Shown here: positions 18,466 to 27,665 of the stretch, piece after piece
Position numbering within the stretch: the stretch's first letter is position 1
Layout: each line of letters starts with the position of its first letter
Source: Gemmatimonadaceae bacterium
GTDB taxonomy: Bacteria; Gemmatimonadota; Gemmatimonadetes; Gemmatimonadales; Gemmatimonadaceae
NCBI GenBank assembly: GCA_037721215.1
Contig: JBBJNV010000004.1
Location: 62,001-126,000 of the forward strand
DNA length: 64,000 bases
Reading direction: 5' to 3'
Notes under the pieces: generated by a model
Seen by the model: only the letters and a program-made list of their open reading frames with translations
What the model was told of the DNA's origin: nothing
Databases searched by the model: none
Made by a program: the position numbers and the translations under genes

Positions 18466-19782
18466 CTACTGCCCGGCGGCTGAGCCCGCTACTCTCCAGA
18501 CGACGTTGCCGACATCGTCCGCCACCAGCAATGCGCCCTTGCGATCGACAGCTACACCAGTGGGCCGCCCCATCGCATCGCCGCCGTCGTTTACAAACCC
18601 TGTAAGCACGTCGATCGGCGGTCCCCTCGGCACTCCATTCACAAACGGAACGAAAACGACCCTGTACCCGCTTCGGGGTTTGCGATTCCAGGAACCGTGC
18701 TGGCCCACGAACATTCCGCGAGCGAGGTGCGCGGGCAGCGTTCGCGATCCTGACCACACAAGTCCGAGCGAAGCAGTGTGAGCCCCGAGCGCATAGTCCG
18801 GCACCACCGCGCGAGCGACCAGATCGGGACGCTGTGGTTTCACCCGCGGATCGACGTTCTGCCCGAAGTAACTGTATGGCCATCCATAGAATCCGCCGTC
18901 GCGAACGGCCGTCATGTAGTCAGGGACAAGATCGCCACCAAGCTCGTCGCGCTCGTTCACCGCCGTCCAGAGCGCACCCCGTTCGGGATCCCACGCCATT
19001 CCAACCGGATTGCGGAGACCCGAGGCAAATACACGACGGCTCCCAGTCGCAGTGTCGATTTCCCATATCTCCGCGCGGTTTACCTCCCGGTCAATGCCAT
19101 TCTCTCCGACATTGCTGTTGGAACCGATGGCGACGTAAAGCCTGGAGCCATCGGGTGAAGCGATCACGTTCTTGGTCCAGTGATGGTTGAGCGGCCCTGC
19201 TGGAAGATCGACCACCTTTGTTCCCGCTGACGTAATGGCTGTCTCACCGCTTCGGTACGGAAAGCGGATGATAGCGTCAGTGTTGGCGACATAGAAAGCA
19301 TCGCCAACCAGGGCCATTCCGAATGGCGAGTTCAGACCTCCAAGAAATACCGTTCGAGTCTCCGCGACTCCGTCACCGTTGGCATCCCGCAGCAGCGTGA
19401 TTCGATTTGCGCTTGGTACGGCACCGCCGGCCTTCTTCTGGAAATATTTGAAGAACCAGCCCTTGATACCCTTCGCGTCGTCCGGCCGCCGCGGTGCGTT
19501 GGTTTCGGCGACGAGTACATCGTTGTTGGGCAATACATATAGCCACCGCGGATGATTCAAGCCTTCGCTGAACGCATTTACCCTGGTGCCGCTGCTCGCG
19601 ACCGGTTTTGCACCGGTGGGCCACCCTTTCGCGGTGGCGACGTTCACGACCGGAATCAGCGACGTTGCGGGCGGCGGCAGCACCGGATTGGGCCCCGTCC
19701 CCGCTGATACCGGCAACCGTGCCGGCGAGCCGCATCCCGCGATCGTCAATGAGCCGACAAACGCGAGAACGGCCCTCGTCAC
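18466..19782 (-). CDS. Sorbosone-dehydrogenase-like (PQQ-type beta-propeller) lipoprotein
   Basis: 438 residues, lipobox IAGC (Cys17). The body is a six-bladed propeller of the PQQ-dependent sugar/sorbosone dehydrogenase type: [46 protein letters not shown] and [11 protein letters not shown]. It probably oxidises a sugar or aldehyde in the periplasm if PQQ is available; no pqq genes are in the window. Starts with GTG, overlapping the zinc-ribbon gene's stop by 4 bases (GTGA). Confidence 0.82.
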   Translation of the reverse strand: MTRAVLAFVGSLTIAGCGSPARLPVSAGTGPNPVLPPPATSLIPVVNVATAKGWPTGAKPVASSGTRVNAFSEGLNHPRWLYVLPNNDVLVAETNAPRRPDDAKGIKGWFFKYFQKKAGGAVPSANRITLLRDANGDGVAETRTVFLGGLNSPFGMALVGDAFYVANTDAIIRFPYRSGETAITSAGTKVVDLPAGPLNHHWTKNVIASPDGSRLYVAIGSNSNVGENGIDREVNRAEIWEIDTATGSRRVFASGLRNPVGMAWDPERGALWTAVNERDELGGDLVPDYMTAVRDGGFYGWPYSYFGQNVDPRVKPQRPDLVARAVVPDYALGAHTASLGLVWSGSRTLPAHLARGMFVGQHGSWNRKPRSGYRVVFVPFVNGVPRGPPIDVLTGFVNDGGDAMGRPTGVAVDRKGALLVADDVGNVVWRVAGSAAGQ

Positions 19783-20153
19783 CTGCCCGGTCTGTTGCCG
19801 CCAGGAACCTTTGGCGCCGCCGGCGTGAACACGTCCACGGATAGTGTGAACGTGCGTTGCTCGTTAGGGAGCATCGCGCCGACACCAACAACGTGGCGGG
19901 CGATTTCATCACCCTTGTCGTTCCGTATAGTCAACAGCATGGAATACTCCCACGCTTCGCCGGACGCCGGATGGCGCATCGTGCCCTCCACTCGCAACGC
20001 CGGAAAACTCGGGTTGGTATTCTCCGACGCTCTTTGGTCGAATCGAAGATGGTGCCGACAGACCGGACAAATGATTGCACTGTCAAGAATCGTCGCCTTG
20101 CAGTGCGGGCAGGCGCGGGTGGTCCCCGGTGTCGCGGGCCGCGCGCTGTTCAT
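19779..20153 (-). CDS. Zinc-ribbon protein of unknown function
   Basis: 124 residues. The N-terminus has two CxxC pairs (CPHC, CPVC, about 15-33), a rubredoxin-like zinc ribbon. A beta-rich domain follows. No family name can be given. It overlaps bactofilin upstream (ATGA) and the propeller gene downstream (GTGA), so it sits inside a translationally coupled operon and may work with bactofilin. Confidence 0.72.
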   Translation of the reverse strand: MNSARPATPGTTRACPHCKATILDSAIICPVCRHHLRFDQRASENTNPSFPALRVEGTMRHPASGEAWEYSMLLTIRNDKGDEIARHVVGVGAMLPNEQRTFTLSVDVFTPAAPKVPGGNRPGR

Positions 20154-20662
20154 GACGCGGCGCCGCTCTCCGTCTTAGTGTCGGATTTCGATGTGTTCTT
20201 CTCTTCCCAACCGAACTCCACCTGACCGCGCATGCGGGATCCAGCCGCGACCGTGAGTGAGCCGGCCTTGAGATTTCCATTCAGCACGCCGGAATCGAGA
20301 AGCTCAACTCTGGACGCCGAATCGATATTCCCCTCGAGCTCGCCACCAATCACCACCGCGCTGGCGCGAACACCGCCGGTGAGCTTGGCTCCCGTCTCGA
20401 TAGTCAGGTCTCCCTTGACGTTAACGTCGCCCTGAAAGTTTCCGGCGATGCGAACGTGGCCTGCGCCTTCGATCTTGCCCTCGATGGTCAGACCGGCGGC
20501 AATGACCGATTCCTTCGTCTCTCTGGATGCCGATGGCCGGCGGGGCGTGTCATGGGTCTGCTGCGTGTCGGTGCGCATTTCCGGTTCCCTGACGGCAGGT
20601 CGATCGAGCGGCGTGGATGCCAAGTCCTTGTTGACGGTGTTCTGTTCCTTCCAGATAGCCAT
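20150..20662 (-). CDS. Bactofilin (polymer-forming cytoskeletal protein)
   Basis: 170 residues. A disordered N-terminus (about 1-50) precedes the bactofilin beta-helix, visible as repeated short strands: GLTIEGKIEG, IAGNFQGDVNVKG, LTGGVRASAVVIGG, LLDSGVLNGNLKAGSL. A charged tail follows. Bactofilins polymerise without nucleotide and often guide cell-wall enzymes; an M23 peptidase gene lies just upstream on the same strand, a recurrent partnership. First gene of the unit bactofilin, zinc ribbon, propeller, P1 peptidase. Confidence 0.88.
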   Translation of the reverse strand: MAIWKEQNTVNKDLASTPLDRPAVREPEMRTDTQQTHDTPRRPSASRETKESVIAAGLTIEGKIEGAGHVRIAGNFQGDVNVKGDLTIETGAKLTGGVRASAVVIGGELEGNIDSASRVELLDSGVLNGNLKAGSLTVAAGSRMRGQVEFGWEEKNTSKSDTKTESGAAS

Positions 20663-20786
20663 GGTGAATTCCTGTCTGATAGCGAAAGGACTGCGGGATG
20701 CCGGGCCGGCGTTCCGCCGTTACCCGTTCAAGATAGACGCTTCACGCGGGCGGGCTAGTCGTCGTCAGCATTTGCCTCCGCCGCAC

Positions 20787-20969
20787 CTAGACGTGGCCCT
20801 CGGTTCCAGCAAGGCCGTCCCGGGAAGTTTGTTGCGATGGTTCACCCTGATCGTCAGTCGTCTCGTCGTGTCCGCGCTGTAGCCGCTCTTCACGTTTCGT
20901 CTCTTTCTTTTTCTTGCGATCCAGCTCCTTTCTGCGTTTCTCAAAATCGTAATTGGGTTTCTTCGGCAA
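20787..20969 (-). CDS. Small, highly charged protein
   Basis: 60 residues from a TTG start. Starts MPKKPNYDFEKRRKEL and continues with a Lys/Glu/Arg helix (DRKKKKETKREERLQ), then a polar tail. Short proteins with this start are found in many bacteria as hypothetical proteins. Charge pattern suggests an extended single helix. It lies between the M23 peptidase and bactofilin genes on the same strand. Confidence 0.6.
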   Translation of the reverse strand: MPKKPNYDFEKRRKELDRKKKKETKREERLQRGHDETTDDQGEPSQQTSRDGLAGTEGHV

Positions 20970-21044
20970 TGGCGCGGCTCCGATCGAGTGGGCGTACAGG
21001 GGTGCGACGAGCAGGGCGTCACACAGTCGCGTGACAAGAACAAC

Positions 21045-22067
21045 TTAGTCGCGCGAAGCACCCGCCGCCGTACGGGAGCCGACTGGCCTCCGAACGGCAC
21101 TCGCATCGAGGGAATCCGCGCTGCGGCTGACTCCGCTGTACCACTCCGTTTCGAGGCCGATCAAATCAAGGGGATTTATGGCGTGTTCGCCGTAGCGGGC
21201 ACTCCAGTGAAGGTGCGGGCCGGTGACGCGACCGCTGGCACCGACGAGACCAATTTTCTGACCCCGCTCAACAGTGTCGCCCGCAGCAACTATAGTCCTG
21301 CTCAAATGAAAGTATCCGGTCACCAAACCGCCGCCGTGGTCGATGTATACGACCCCCCCGGCCAGAAAGAAGTGATCGACCAGCGCAACCACTCCACGAT
21401 TCGCCGCGTGCACCGGCTCCCCCACCGCCCCACGAAAATCCACGCCGAGATGCCGGCTCGTCACACTTCCGTTGAACAGTCTGCCCGATCCGAACTGGCT
21501 CGTGATCGCCGATTCGCGTGGCCGCAGAAACCGCGCTGTCCACAGGGGCGCGGTGTCGTGAGACAGGCGGCCAACGGCGCGCGCGCGCGCACTCTCGCGC
21601 GAAATTCGCGCTTCAGTGGCAGCGTCAGGCGGCTGAGTGAATTTCGACGAAACCGACAACTGGCGCCGGCGGCCGGCGGTAGTGGCGGGCGGCCGGGGCA
21701 GGGTCACCTTCGCGAGCACCGTGTCCAGCCTTCCGGAAACGTGCGTCAAGATCGCGCGCACAACCACACTGTCGGACGCATCGACAGGAACGCCGCCGAT
21801 GGCACGCCACGTTCCCCCCGTCGCGCTCATGAAATGAAGGGGCTCGCCCGCCATCGATCCGCTGACTCCAACAATCGGATCGGACTGCTCCTGCGAGCCA
21901 ACCACCGCCACTCTCACGATCGATCCGGGCTGCGGACGCGACGGAAGGGTGGTGATCGAAGTCTGTCCCGAACGCGCCGGCCGGGAGTGTTGTGCCGTCT
22001 CCTGCGCATCCGCGACGCCAGCCGCCATCAGGCAAACAGCAACGCGGCTGGCAATGCAGCCAATCAT
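21045..22067 (-). CDS. M23-family (LytM-type) metallopeptidase
   Basis: 340 residues with a signal peptide (cleavage near ADA-QE). The N-terminal part (about 45-125) is beta-rich. The C-terminal LytM domain has zinc ligands His206 and Asp210 (HLGVD) and His285/His287 (HLHW); all needed residues are kept, so it should be an active peptidoglycan endopeptidase. It lies in a wall-related block with bactofilin downstream and an amidase upstream. It begins 50 bases after rsuA. Confidence 0.88.
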   Translation of the reverse strand: MIGCIASRVAVCLMAAGVADAQETAQHSRPARSGQTSITTLPSRPQPGSIVRVAVVGSQEQSDPIVGVSGSMAGEPLHFMSATGGTWRAIGGVPVDASDSVVVRAILTHVSGRLDTVLAKVTLPRPPATTAGRRRQLSVSSKFTQPPDAATEARISRESARARAVGRLSHDTAPLWTARFLRPRESAITSQFGSGRLFNGSVTSRHLGVDFRGAVGEPVHAANRGVVALVDHFFLAGGVVYIDHGGGLVTGYFHLSRTIVAAGDTVERGQKIGLVGASGRVTGPHLHWSARYGEHAINPLDLIGLETEWYSGVSRSADSLDASAVRRPVGSRTAAGASRD

Positions 22068-22117
22068 GGAGACACTCCCGTCGCCACCACCCTCGTATCA
22101 CCCTTGCTCGTCAACAG

Positions 22118-22819
22118 TCAGAATCCCAGTAATTGTATGCGTTCCCTTATTTCGACGACTCGCCAGCTGCCTTCGGGCAGAGGCCCAAGCTTCAATCCGC
22201 CAATCGCGAAGCGATGTAACGCCTCCACATGATTGCCGACCGCGGCGAACATTCTGCGTACCTGATGATACCGGCCTTCAGTCAGTGTGATCCGCACATG
22301 GCGGGTGTCAAGTATTTCGAGCGTCGCCGGTTTGAGCGGTGTTCTGTCTGACTCGAGAACCATTGCGCCACTGGCGAAGGTCGCTGCTTCGTCGCCTCTC
22401 AGATGCTGGGAGAGACGTACGTCATACACCCGTGGAAGATGGTTGCGTGGCGATGTGATTCGATGATTGAGCTGACCATCGTCAGTGAGCAACAGCAGTC
22501 CCGACGTATCGCGGTCGAGCCTTCCCGCGGGCGACATCGCCGGGGATCGCACGTGAAACCGCGGCGGCATCAATTCATAAATGAGCGTGCTCGCCTCTCT
22601 CGCCGAGCAGACGTAGCCGGCCGGCTTGTTGAGCATGATCAGTGCGCCAGGCGCAGGGTCGAGTGGTTTGCCGTCAATCAGCAGGTCCTCGTGACTTGGG
22701 AAGTCCCCCTCTTTCGCAAAGCTGCCGTCTCTCAGTTTCACCTTGCCTTCCCGCAACATGTTCGTCACGTCGCGCCTGCTGCCGTAACCGAGATTTGCGA
22801 TATACCTGACGAGCTTCAC
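22118..22819 (-). CDS. rsuA: 16S rRNA pseudouridine synthase, RsuA family
   Basis: 233 residues. N-terminal S4 RNA-binding region (VKLVRYIANLGYGSRRDV) followed by the pseudouridine synthase core with catalytic Asp in GRLDRDTSGLLLLT and the EGRYHQVRRMF motif. GTG at 22819 is chosen because AAGGAG lies 6 bases upstream and the length then equals that of E. coli RsuA. RsuA isomerises uridine in helix 18 of 16S rRNA; RluB/E/F cannot be excluded. Confidence 0.87.
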   Translation of the reverse strand: MKLVRYIANLGYGSRRDVTNMLREGKVKLRDGSFAKEGDFPSHEDLLIDGKPLDPAPGALIMLNKPAGYVCSAREASTLIYELMPPRFHVRSPAMSPAGRLDRDTSGLLLLTDDGQLNHRITSPRNHLPRVYDVRLSQHLRGDEAATFASGAMVLESDRTPLKPATLEILDTRHVRITLTEGRYHQVRRMFAAVGNHVEALHRFAIGGLKLGPLPEGSWRVVEIRERIQLLGF

Positions 22820-22844
22820 GATCCGCTCCTTTGACGTCCGCGGT

Positions 22845-23510
22845 TCAGCTCCCGTCGGGAGACCTGACGCCCACGGCGTCAGAAAGCGCACGATCCGCTC
22901 GTTCGGTCATGAGCCGCGTCACGAATCTCTGGCCTTCGCCAATCCGCTCTACTTCCAGCGCCGTTGCCTCGCTGGTCTGTTCGAGCCTGGAAAATCTCTC
23001 AATGAGCTCGCGTGGCAACTCGGTTACCCCGGCAACGTTTTTTCGCCAGATCCTGCGCGCGTAGGCAATCGAGATGGGAACCATCACTGCGAGCAACAGG
23101 AGCAAAGTGCCGCCGGCGAACAACGCTTCCCGGGGAGGCCCGTCTCTCATCGTCGGTGGTTCGATCGTGACCGCACCCGGTATCGACGCGGCACGAGCGA
23201 CCTGCAGATCGGCCGCAACGATCGCCTTGTCGACATCGGCAATCCTCAGGTCGATCTGGCCGATGCGCTGCTGCATTCCCGAGCTCGCCTGGCCCGGCAC
23301 GGTACCATGATCTTCAAGTTCCCTCAGGAGGCCATGACGCTGTTCCACGAGACTCCGCAGCTGGCCCTGGAGCTCGTCCCGCTGCGCGGTTGCGGCCCGG
23401 TATACCAGAGTCGCGGAAGGCGCTGCTTCCACGGCGGCTGCTGGTGGCTGCGGGGGGGCTGGTGGCTGCGGGAGGGCTGGAGCTTGTTCCGGTGCTGAAG
23501 AATTTTGCAT
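22845..23510 (-). CDS. Coiled-coil membrane protein
   Basis: 221 residues from ATG 23510 (a TTG at 23555 is also possible). A Pro/Gln/Ala-rich start is followed by a coiled coil (RDELQGQLRSLVEQRHGLLRELE), one transmembrane helix (LFAGGTLLLLLAVMVPISIAY, about 132-155) and a second charged helical tail. No family recognised. It lies between the amidase and rsuA genes on the same strand. Confidence 0.6.
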   Translation of the reverse strand: MQNSSAPEQAPALPQPPAPPQPPAAAVEAAPSATLVYRAATAQRDELQGQLRSLVEQRHGLLRELEDHGTVPGQASSGMQQRIGQIDLRIADVDKAIVAADLQVARAASIPGAVTIEPPTMRDGPPREALFAGGTLLLLLAVMVPISIAYARRIWRKNVAGVTELPRELIERFSRLEQTSEATALEVERIGEGQRFVTRLMTERADRALSDAVGVRSPDGS

Positions 23511-23570
23511 GACCGTCGGAGGTGGTTCGGGAATTCGTCGGGTGCCTATGCTCAAACTACGCTGCGACCG

Positions 23571-24638
23571 TCACGGCTGTTTCACTCCACCAGCGAGCGA
23601 ATAGTCGAAGCCATACGAATGCTTTCCGTTGGCAATGTCGATTGTCATTGTCCCGGCCAGTCCCGTCAACTCCCCGGTTCCCGAGTCAGGCACAACCGCA
23701 ATGAGCAACTGCGGGGCGCTTCGCGTCATCGTCCCATTGTGCTGCAACACGAAGCTGCCAGTGCGGCCATGAAGCGTTCCTGTCACCCGCTCGATTGCGA
23801 CGTAGCCCGCGGAGCCTTCGATGGCCGTCATCGCCGTGAGCATCTGGCCTTTGCTGACTCCTTCCAGATCGCCGCGAAACTGTTTGTCGATTGACATTCT
23901 GCCGAGGCTGGCAACGTCTGCATAGTCGTCGGCTGCCTGCGCCTTGAGTTTCACCTCGAACGTGCCGGCTGCGTGGATCACCATTCCTTTTTTCTCCATG
24001 TTGGCGACTATCGGGATAAGACCGCGCAGGCGGGGAAGCTCTGCATACAGCGATCTGCCGGGACACGACGTCTGTGCGTAATCGCGGTGGGCAGCGAGTG
24101 AATCCGGCGGAATGCCGAATCGGCGCGCCTGGCCCGGGATTAGAGCACCCAGAGTTTTCCGCTGGGCAGACGATAGTGTGTCATTCTCGAAGTTCCCTTC
24201 GACCACGATAAGCAGATGACCAGTCGGATCATACGGCGTATTCGAATCACCCACATACCGCCACTCGCGTCCCTCGGCAACCGAACCATCTACGGCCACG
24301 TAGTAGTGATACGGGACATCCGCCCACGCCTGCTTGCGCCGGCCGCTGGCAAGAGAGTCGTCGCGCTGTGAAAAAGCCTGAAGTCCGCGCAGCTTGGCTT
24401 CAACGGTGCGACTGGTGTCTTGCGCAACGCCGGTATGATGGATTGTGATGCGGACAGGCACATGGCTGCGCATTGGCAGCACTGGTGCCCGTGCACCCCA
24501 CTCAGCGCGGGAGATGTAGTGCACCCCATCGGGCATTCCGGCCGGAGGAGCCATACGTGCGTTGCAACCTCCCAGCAACAACGCCGCAGCGGGATACAAC
24601 AACGCAGAACACAGTTTTCGACGCCTGCCGAGGCTCAA
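23571..24638 (-). CDS. N-acetylmuramoyl-L-alanine amidase fused to DUF3224 domain, lipoprotein
   Basis: 355 residues. Lipobox LLGGC (Cys25). Residues about 40-200 are an amidase_2/PGRP domain: zinc His in ITIHHTG (67/68), HYYVAVDG, His184 (AAHRDY) and Cys192 (SCPG). Residues about 219-352 match DUF3224 (AAGTFEVKL, GRMSIDKQFRGDLEG, SKGQMLTAM, HNGTMTR). DUF3224 usually occurs as a separate protein of about 130 residues, and the Met at 214/219 marks where it would begin. The frame is continuous with no stop between them. The start is a TTG overlapping the preceding stop (TTGA). Predicted to cleave peptidoglycan amide bonds at the outer membrane. Confidence 0.83.
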   Translation of the reverse strand: MSLGRRRKLCSALLYPAAALLLGGCNARMAPPAGMPDGVHYISRAEWGARAPVLPMRSHVPVRITIHHTGVAQDTSRTVEAKLRGLQAFSQRDDSLASGRRKQAWADVPYHYYVAVDGSVAEGREWRYVGDSNTPYDPTGHLLIVVEGNFENDTLSSAQRKTLGALIPGQARRFGIPPDSLAAHRDYAQTSCPGRSLYAELPRLRGLIPIVANMEKKGMVIHAAGTFEVKLKAQAADDYADVASLGRMSIDKQFRGDLEGVSKGQMLTAMTAIEGSAGYVAIERVTGTLHGRTGSFVLQHNGTMTRSAPQLLIAVVPDSGTGELTGLAGTMTIDIANGKHSYGFDYSLAGGVKQP

Positions 24639-25327
24639 CTTGCCTTCCGCGCCGGGACTGCAGGCAGCCGTGCATTTTCCAGACTGTATTTTGCCATTTC
24701 CAGAGCATCTCCTTCTGTTGTCGACCTGACATGCTGCAGCAGCGTCACGCGCCGCGACCTTTCTCTCTCGTCCTGCCCGGCCTCGGCGATGAGCATCGCA
24801 AGGTCAGCTTCGATCTGGGCTCTCGTCTCGTTTTTCAGGTAGAGCAGCGCAAGACCTGCAACCTGAAATCGGCCGAAACCTTCGATGAGAAACTCACACA
24901 AAGCCGGGCTGGTGCGAAGGTGAATCCGGATTGTCTGCTCCACGCTGCGCACTGGATATTGCGGGAACGCGGCAGCGTGAATAATTGCGGATGCAAAATT
25001 GTTGAGCAGCAGCTCAGCCATCGCCTTCACTTCGTCACGGGTCGCCGTGTCTCCTTCCGTCCACTTTCGGTTGTCATAGAAATAGGGACGGAGATAAGGC
25101 TTTTCGACAAGCAACTTGAGATGATCCGATGTCTCGATCATGGCTCGCTGCACCAGCTGAATCTCCGGCTGCTGCCGGGAGTTCTCCAGCTGGCGACGCG
25201 CCATTTCGAGTTGCTCCCTCGATGCGCGCAACTGCCTCACGAAGACGGAAAAGTTCAGCAGACTCGTCAGCACCAGCAGCAGCGTCCCGGCAATGGTCAC
25301 CAATGGAATCCACACCGCCAGGTTCAT
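24635..25327 (-). CDS. Membrane-anchored helical protein, unknown
   Basis: 230 residues. One N-terminal transmembrane helix (IPLVTIAGTLLLVLTSLLNF) is followed by a coiled coil (LRASREQLEMARRQLENS) and a mostly helical domain with the YLRPYFYDNRKW motif. Such proteins exist as uncharacterised bacterial proteins. It overlaps TerB upstream and the amidase downstream by 4 bases each, so the three are translationally coupled. Confidence 0.68.
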   Translation of the reverse strand: MNLAVWIPLVTIAGTLLLVLTSLLNFSVFVRQLRASREQLEMARRQLENSRQQPEIQLVQRAMIETSDHLKLLVEKPYLRPYFYDNRKWTEGDTATRDEVKAMAELLLNNFASAIIHAAAFPQYPVRSVEQTIRIHLRTSPALCEFLIEGFGRFQVAGLALLYLKNETRAQIEADLAMLIAEAGQDERERSRRVTLLQHVRSTTEGDALEMAKYSLENARLPAVPARKAS

Positions 25328-25821
25328 TGCGTGTCGCCGGGTCCAGAGTGAGTGTCATCACCTTTTTTCAATGCAGCCGCCTGCTTGGCAGCGGACAGGT
25401 AGCCCGGCTCGAGGTTGAGCAGGTTGGAAATCTTCCGCGTGAGATAATGTTCGTGCTCGGCGATCTGCCCGTCGGCGAGCGCAACACCCCACATCACTTC
25501 CGCCAGCACCAGCTTCTGGCCTGTATCGTAGCTCCTTATCAGCGCAGATGTAAACGCGAAGTGGTCCACAGCGCGCAGCCGTTCCTCTTCGGCGAGTGCC
25601 ATCACTTTCGCCGTATCACCAGCGGAAAGGGCAAAGTGTCGCTCCAGTGACTGTTCGATATGGGTCCGTTCCGACGGCGAGAACTCGCCATCGGCAAATG
25701 CAATGTCCAGCAGGAGGGCACAGGCAGCGAGATGCAAGGGATCCAACACATTGTCGCCTTGTGCTTCCACCCGGCCGGGCGCGGCACGCTGGAACAACGA
25801 GCGAATTCGATCGGTTAGCAT
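25324..25821 (-). CDS. TerB-like protein
   Basis: 165-residue TerB/TerB-C-like all-helical protein. Motifs DIAFADGEFSPSER (metal-binding DG) and MWGVALADGQIAEHEHYLTRKI repeat the two-fold helical signature. The name comes from tellurite operons, but isolated TerB proteins have wider unknown roles at the membrane. First gene of a coupled operon with the membrane helical protein and the amidase fusion. Confidence 0.82.
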   Translation of the reverse strand: MLTDRIRSLFQRAAPGRVEAQGDNVLDPLHLAACALLLDIAFADGEFSPSERTHIEQSLERHFALSAGDTAKVMALAEEERLRAVDHFAFTSALIRSYDTGQKLVLAEVMWGVALADGQIAEHEHYLTRKISNLLNLEPGYLSAAKQAAALKKGDDTHSGPGDTQ

Positions 25822-25944
25822 GCCGTCGATTCTAACCGATCGCCCCCCTGTGCGCGATGCGGCGAAGCCGGTTGCGCGGTATTAGATTTTCCTGCGAATC
25901 ATCTGTTCTGATACTGAGCTCCATGCCCCTGGATGGAATATCCC

Positions 25945-27474
25945 ATGATCGCCCTGACCGTTCGCAGATGTGGCTTCCTGCTGCTTGCCGCTGTTGCCGG
26001 CTGTTCCAGCCCGGGCACGGACATCATTGGCCCACCGCCGATCCCGCCGATCCCGCCGGGTCCGCCACCAATCGCGCCACTCGACACGACTGCGCCGGCT
26101 TTGCAGCGGGAGATGCGCGGCCTGTGGGTGGCGACAGTGGCAAATATTGACTGGCCGAGCAGGTCGACTCTCACCGCGGAGCAGCAGCGCGCGGAGTTGA
26201 GCGACATAATGACACGGGCTTCGACGACCGGGATCAATACAATCGTTCTGCAGGTCCGCCCCGCGGGCGATGCTGTGTATCTGTCGGCACTCGAGCCGTG
26301 GGCCGCTATCCTGACCGGGACGCAGGGAAAGGATCCCGGCTACGATCCGCTGACATTTGCGATTCAGGAGGCGCACGCGCGCGGGATGGAGCTGCATGCG
26401 TGGATCAATCCGTTCCGCGCCGGGAATACGTCAGATACCGCCAAGCTTGCCGCACTGCACCTGTACAACACGAAAAGAGATCTCGTCCGTATCTACGGCG
26501 GAAATCTCTGGATGGATCCCGGTGAGCCGGAAGTACACGATCACTCGATGCGCGTCATCACTGACATCGTACGCCGTTACGATATCGACGGCATTCACGC
26601 CGACGATTACTTCTATCCGTACGTTGTGAACAACAGCGCGGGACAGCCCCTCGCTTTTCCTGATGACGCCTCATACTCGAAATACAGTGCCGGGCTATCG
26701 CGCGGCGACTGGCGGCGCGCAAACGTGGACCGATTCGTTGAGAGGCTGAACCGCGAAGTGCATGCGATCAAGCCGACCGTGAAGGTGGGCATCTCTCCAT
26801 TTGGCATCTGGCGCCCAGGTTTCCCGGCGGGCGTAAACGGTCTCGACGCATTCGCCTCGATCTATGCTGACTCGCGCAAATGGCTCCAGGAGGGCTGGCT
26901 GGACTATCTCGCACCGCAGCTTTACTGGGCCATCAGTGCACCGCAACAAAGCTTCCCTGCCCTGCTCGACTGGTGGTTCTCGCAAAACATCAAAGGCCGG
27001 CACGTATGGCCGGGGCTCGCCACTTACAAAGTGGGAGACGGAACCCCGAGCGCATTTACGATGCAGGAAATCCCGGAGCAGATTCGCACGACGCGTGCGA
27101 GGCCGGCGGGTACCGGACACCTCCTCTACAATACCACCACGACGCTCAAGCGGAACGGCGGCATGCTTGCGGCGACACTCGCGGCAGATATTTACAAAAC
27201 CGGCGCACTCGTTCCGGCGGTCCCGTGGCTCGACGCTTCGGCCCCCGGCGCGCCTGCGCTGACAACGTCGGGGTCGGCAATCACGATCACGCCGGCATCG
27301 GGCGAGCGGGCGCGATGGTGGGTGATCAGGCGGCGAGCTTCGGGCTCATGGACACAGCGTGTTCAGTTTGCGACTGACCTAACCGTTCCATTGGATACCG
27401 CAACCGATCGCGTGATCGTACAGGCAGTCGATCAGGCGGGAAATGCAAGCGCCATCGCGGAGTGGAGGCGGTAG
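25945..27474 (+). CDS. GHL10-type glycoside hydrolase lipoprotein (DUF187)
   Basis: About 509 residues. Lipobox VAGC with a proline-rich linker (GPPPIPPIPP). The TIM-barrel domain has GLWVATVANIDWPS at its start, VLQVRPAGDAVY, LHAWINPFR, DGIHADDYFYPY and LDYLAPQLYW, the hallmarks of the GHL10/DUF187 family. A short beta domain ends it. Likely hydrolyses a cell-wall or exopolysaccharide glycan. ATG 25945 has GGAA 6 bases before; ATG 25933 is an alternative. Divergent from TerB. Confidence 0.85.
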   Translation: MIALTVRRCGFLLLAAVAGCSSPGTDIIGPPPIPPIPPGPPPIAPLDTTAPALQREMRGLWVATVANIDWPSRSTLTAEQQRAELSDIMTRASTTGINTIVLQVRPAGDAVYLSALEPWAAILTGTQGKDPGYDPLTFAIQEAHARGMELHAWINPFRAGNTSDTAKLAALHLYNTKRDLVRIYGGNLWMDPGEPEVHDHSMRVITDIVRRYDIDGIHADDYFYPYVVNNSAGQPLAFPDDASYSKYSAGLSRGDWRRANVDRFVERLNREVHAIKPTVKVGISPFGIWRPGFPAGVNGLDAFASIYADSRKWLQEGWLDYLAPQLYWAISAPQQSFPALLDWWFSQNIKGRHVWPGLATYKVGDGTPSAFTMQEIPEQIRTTRARPAGTGHLLYNTTTTLKRNGGMLAATLAADIYKTGALVPAVPWLDASAPGAPALTTSGSAITITPASGERARWWVIRRRASGSWTQRVQFATDLTVPLDTATDRVIVQAVDQAGNASAIAEWRR

Positions 27475-27665
27475 GAAGTAAGCGTAAAAGCGGCGTAATA
27501 TTCTGCCAGGGGATTTTTGGCCCCGCGTCACAGGCGGAAAACGCGTCGCGTTTGCGCTTCGCTTGGACGCTCACCTTTAAGAAAATGGAGTGCATCGCCG
27601 TCCTGTCTTCGTGAGCGCTAACAGTTGCGCCACCAACAACGGCAGACTGGCAAGCGGACACCGCG

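Noticed and set aside
20988-22232. Long plus-strand frame opposite the M23 peptidase
   Set aside because: Antisense of a gene with all M23 zinc ligands; composition is Arg/Gly/Pro-rich shadow type.
27600-27660. GCTAAC-type sequence as a second attC site
   Set aside because: The left core breaks the RYYYAAC pattern and no matching right core with a foldable middle was found.
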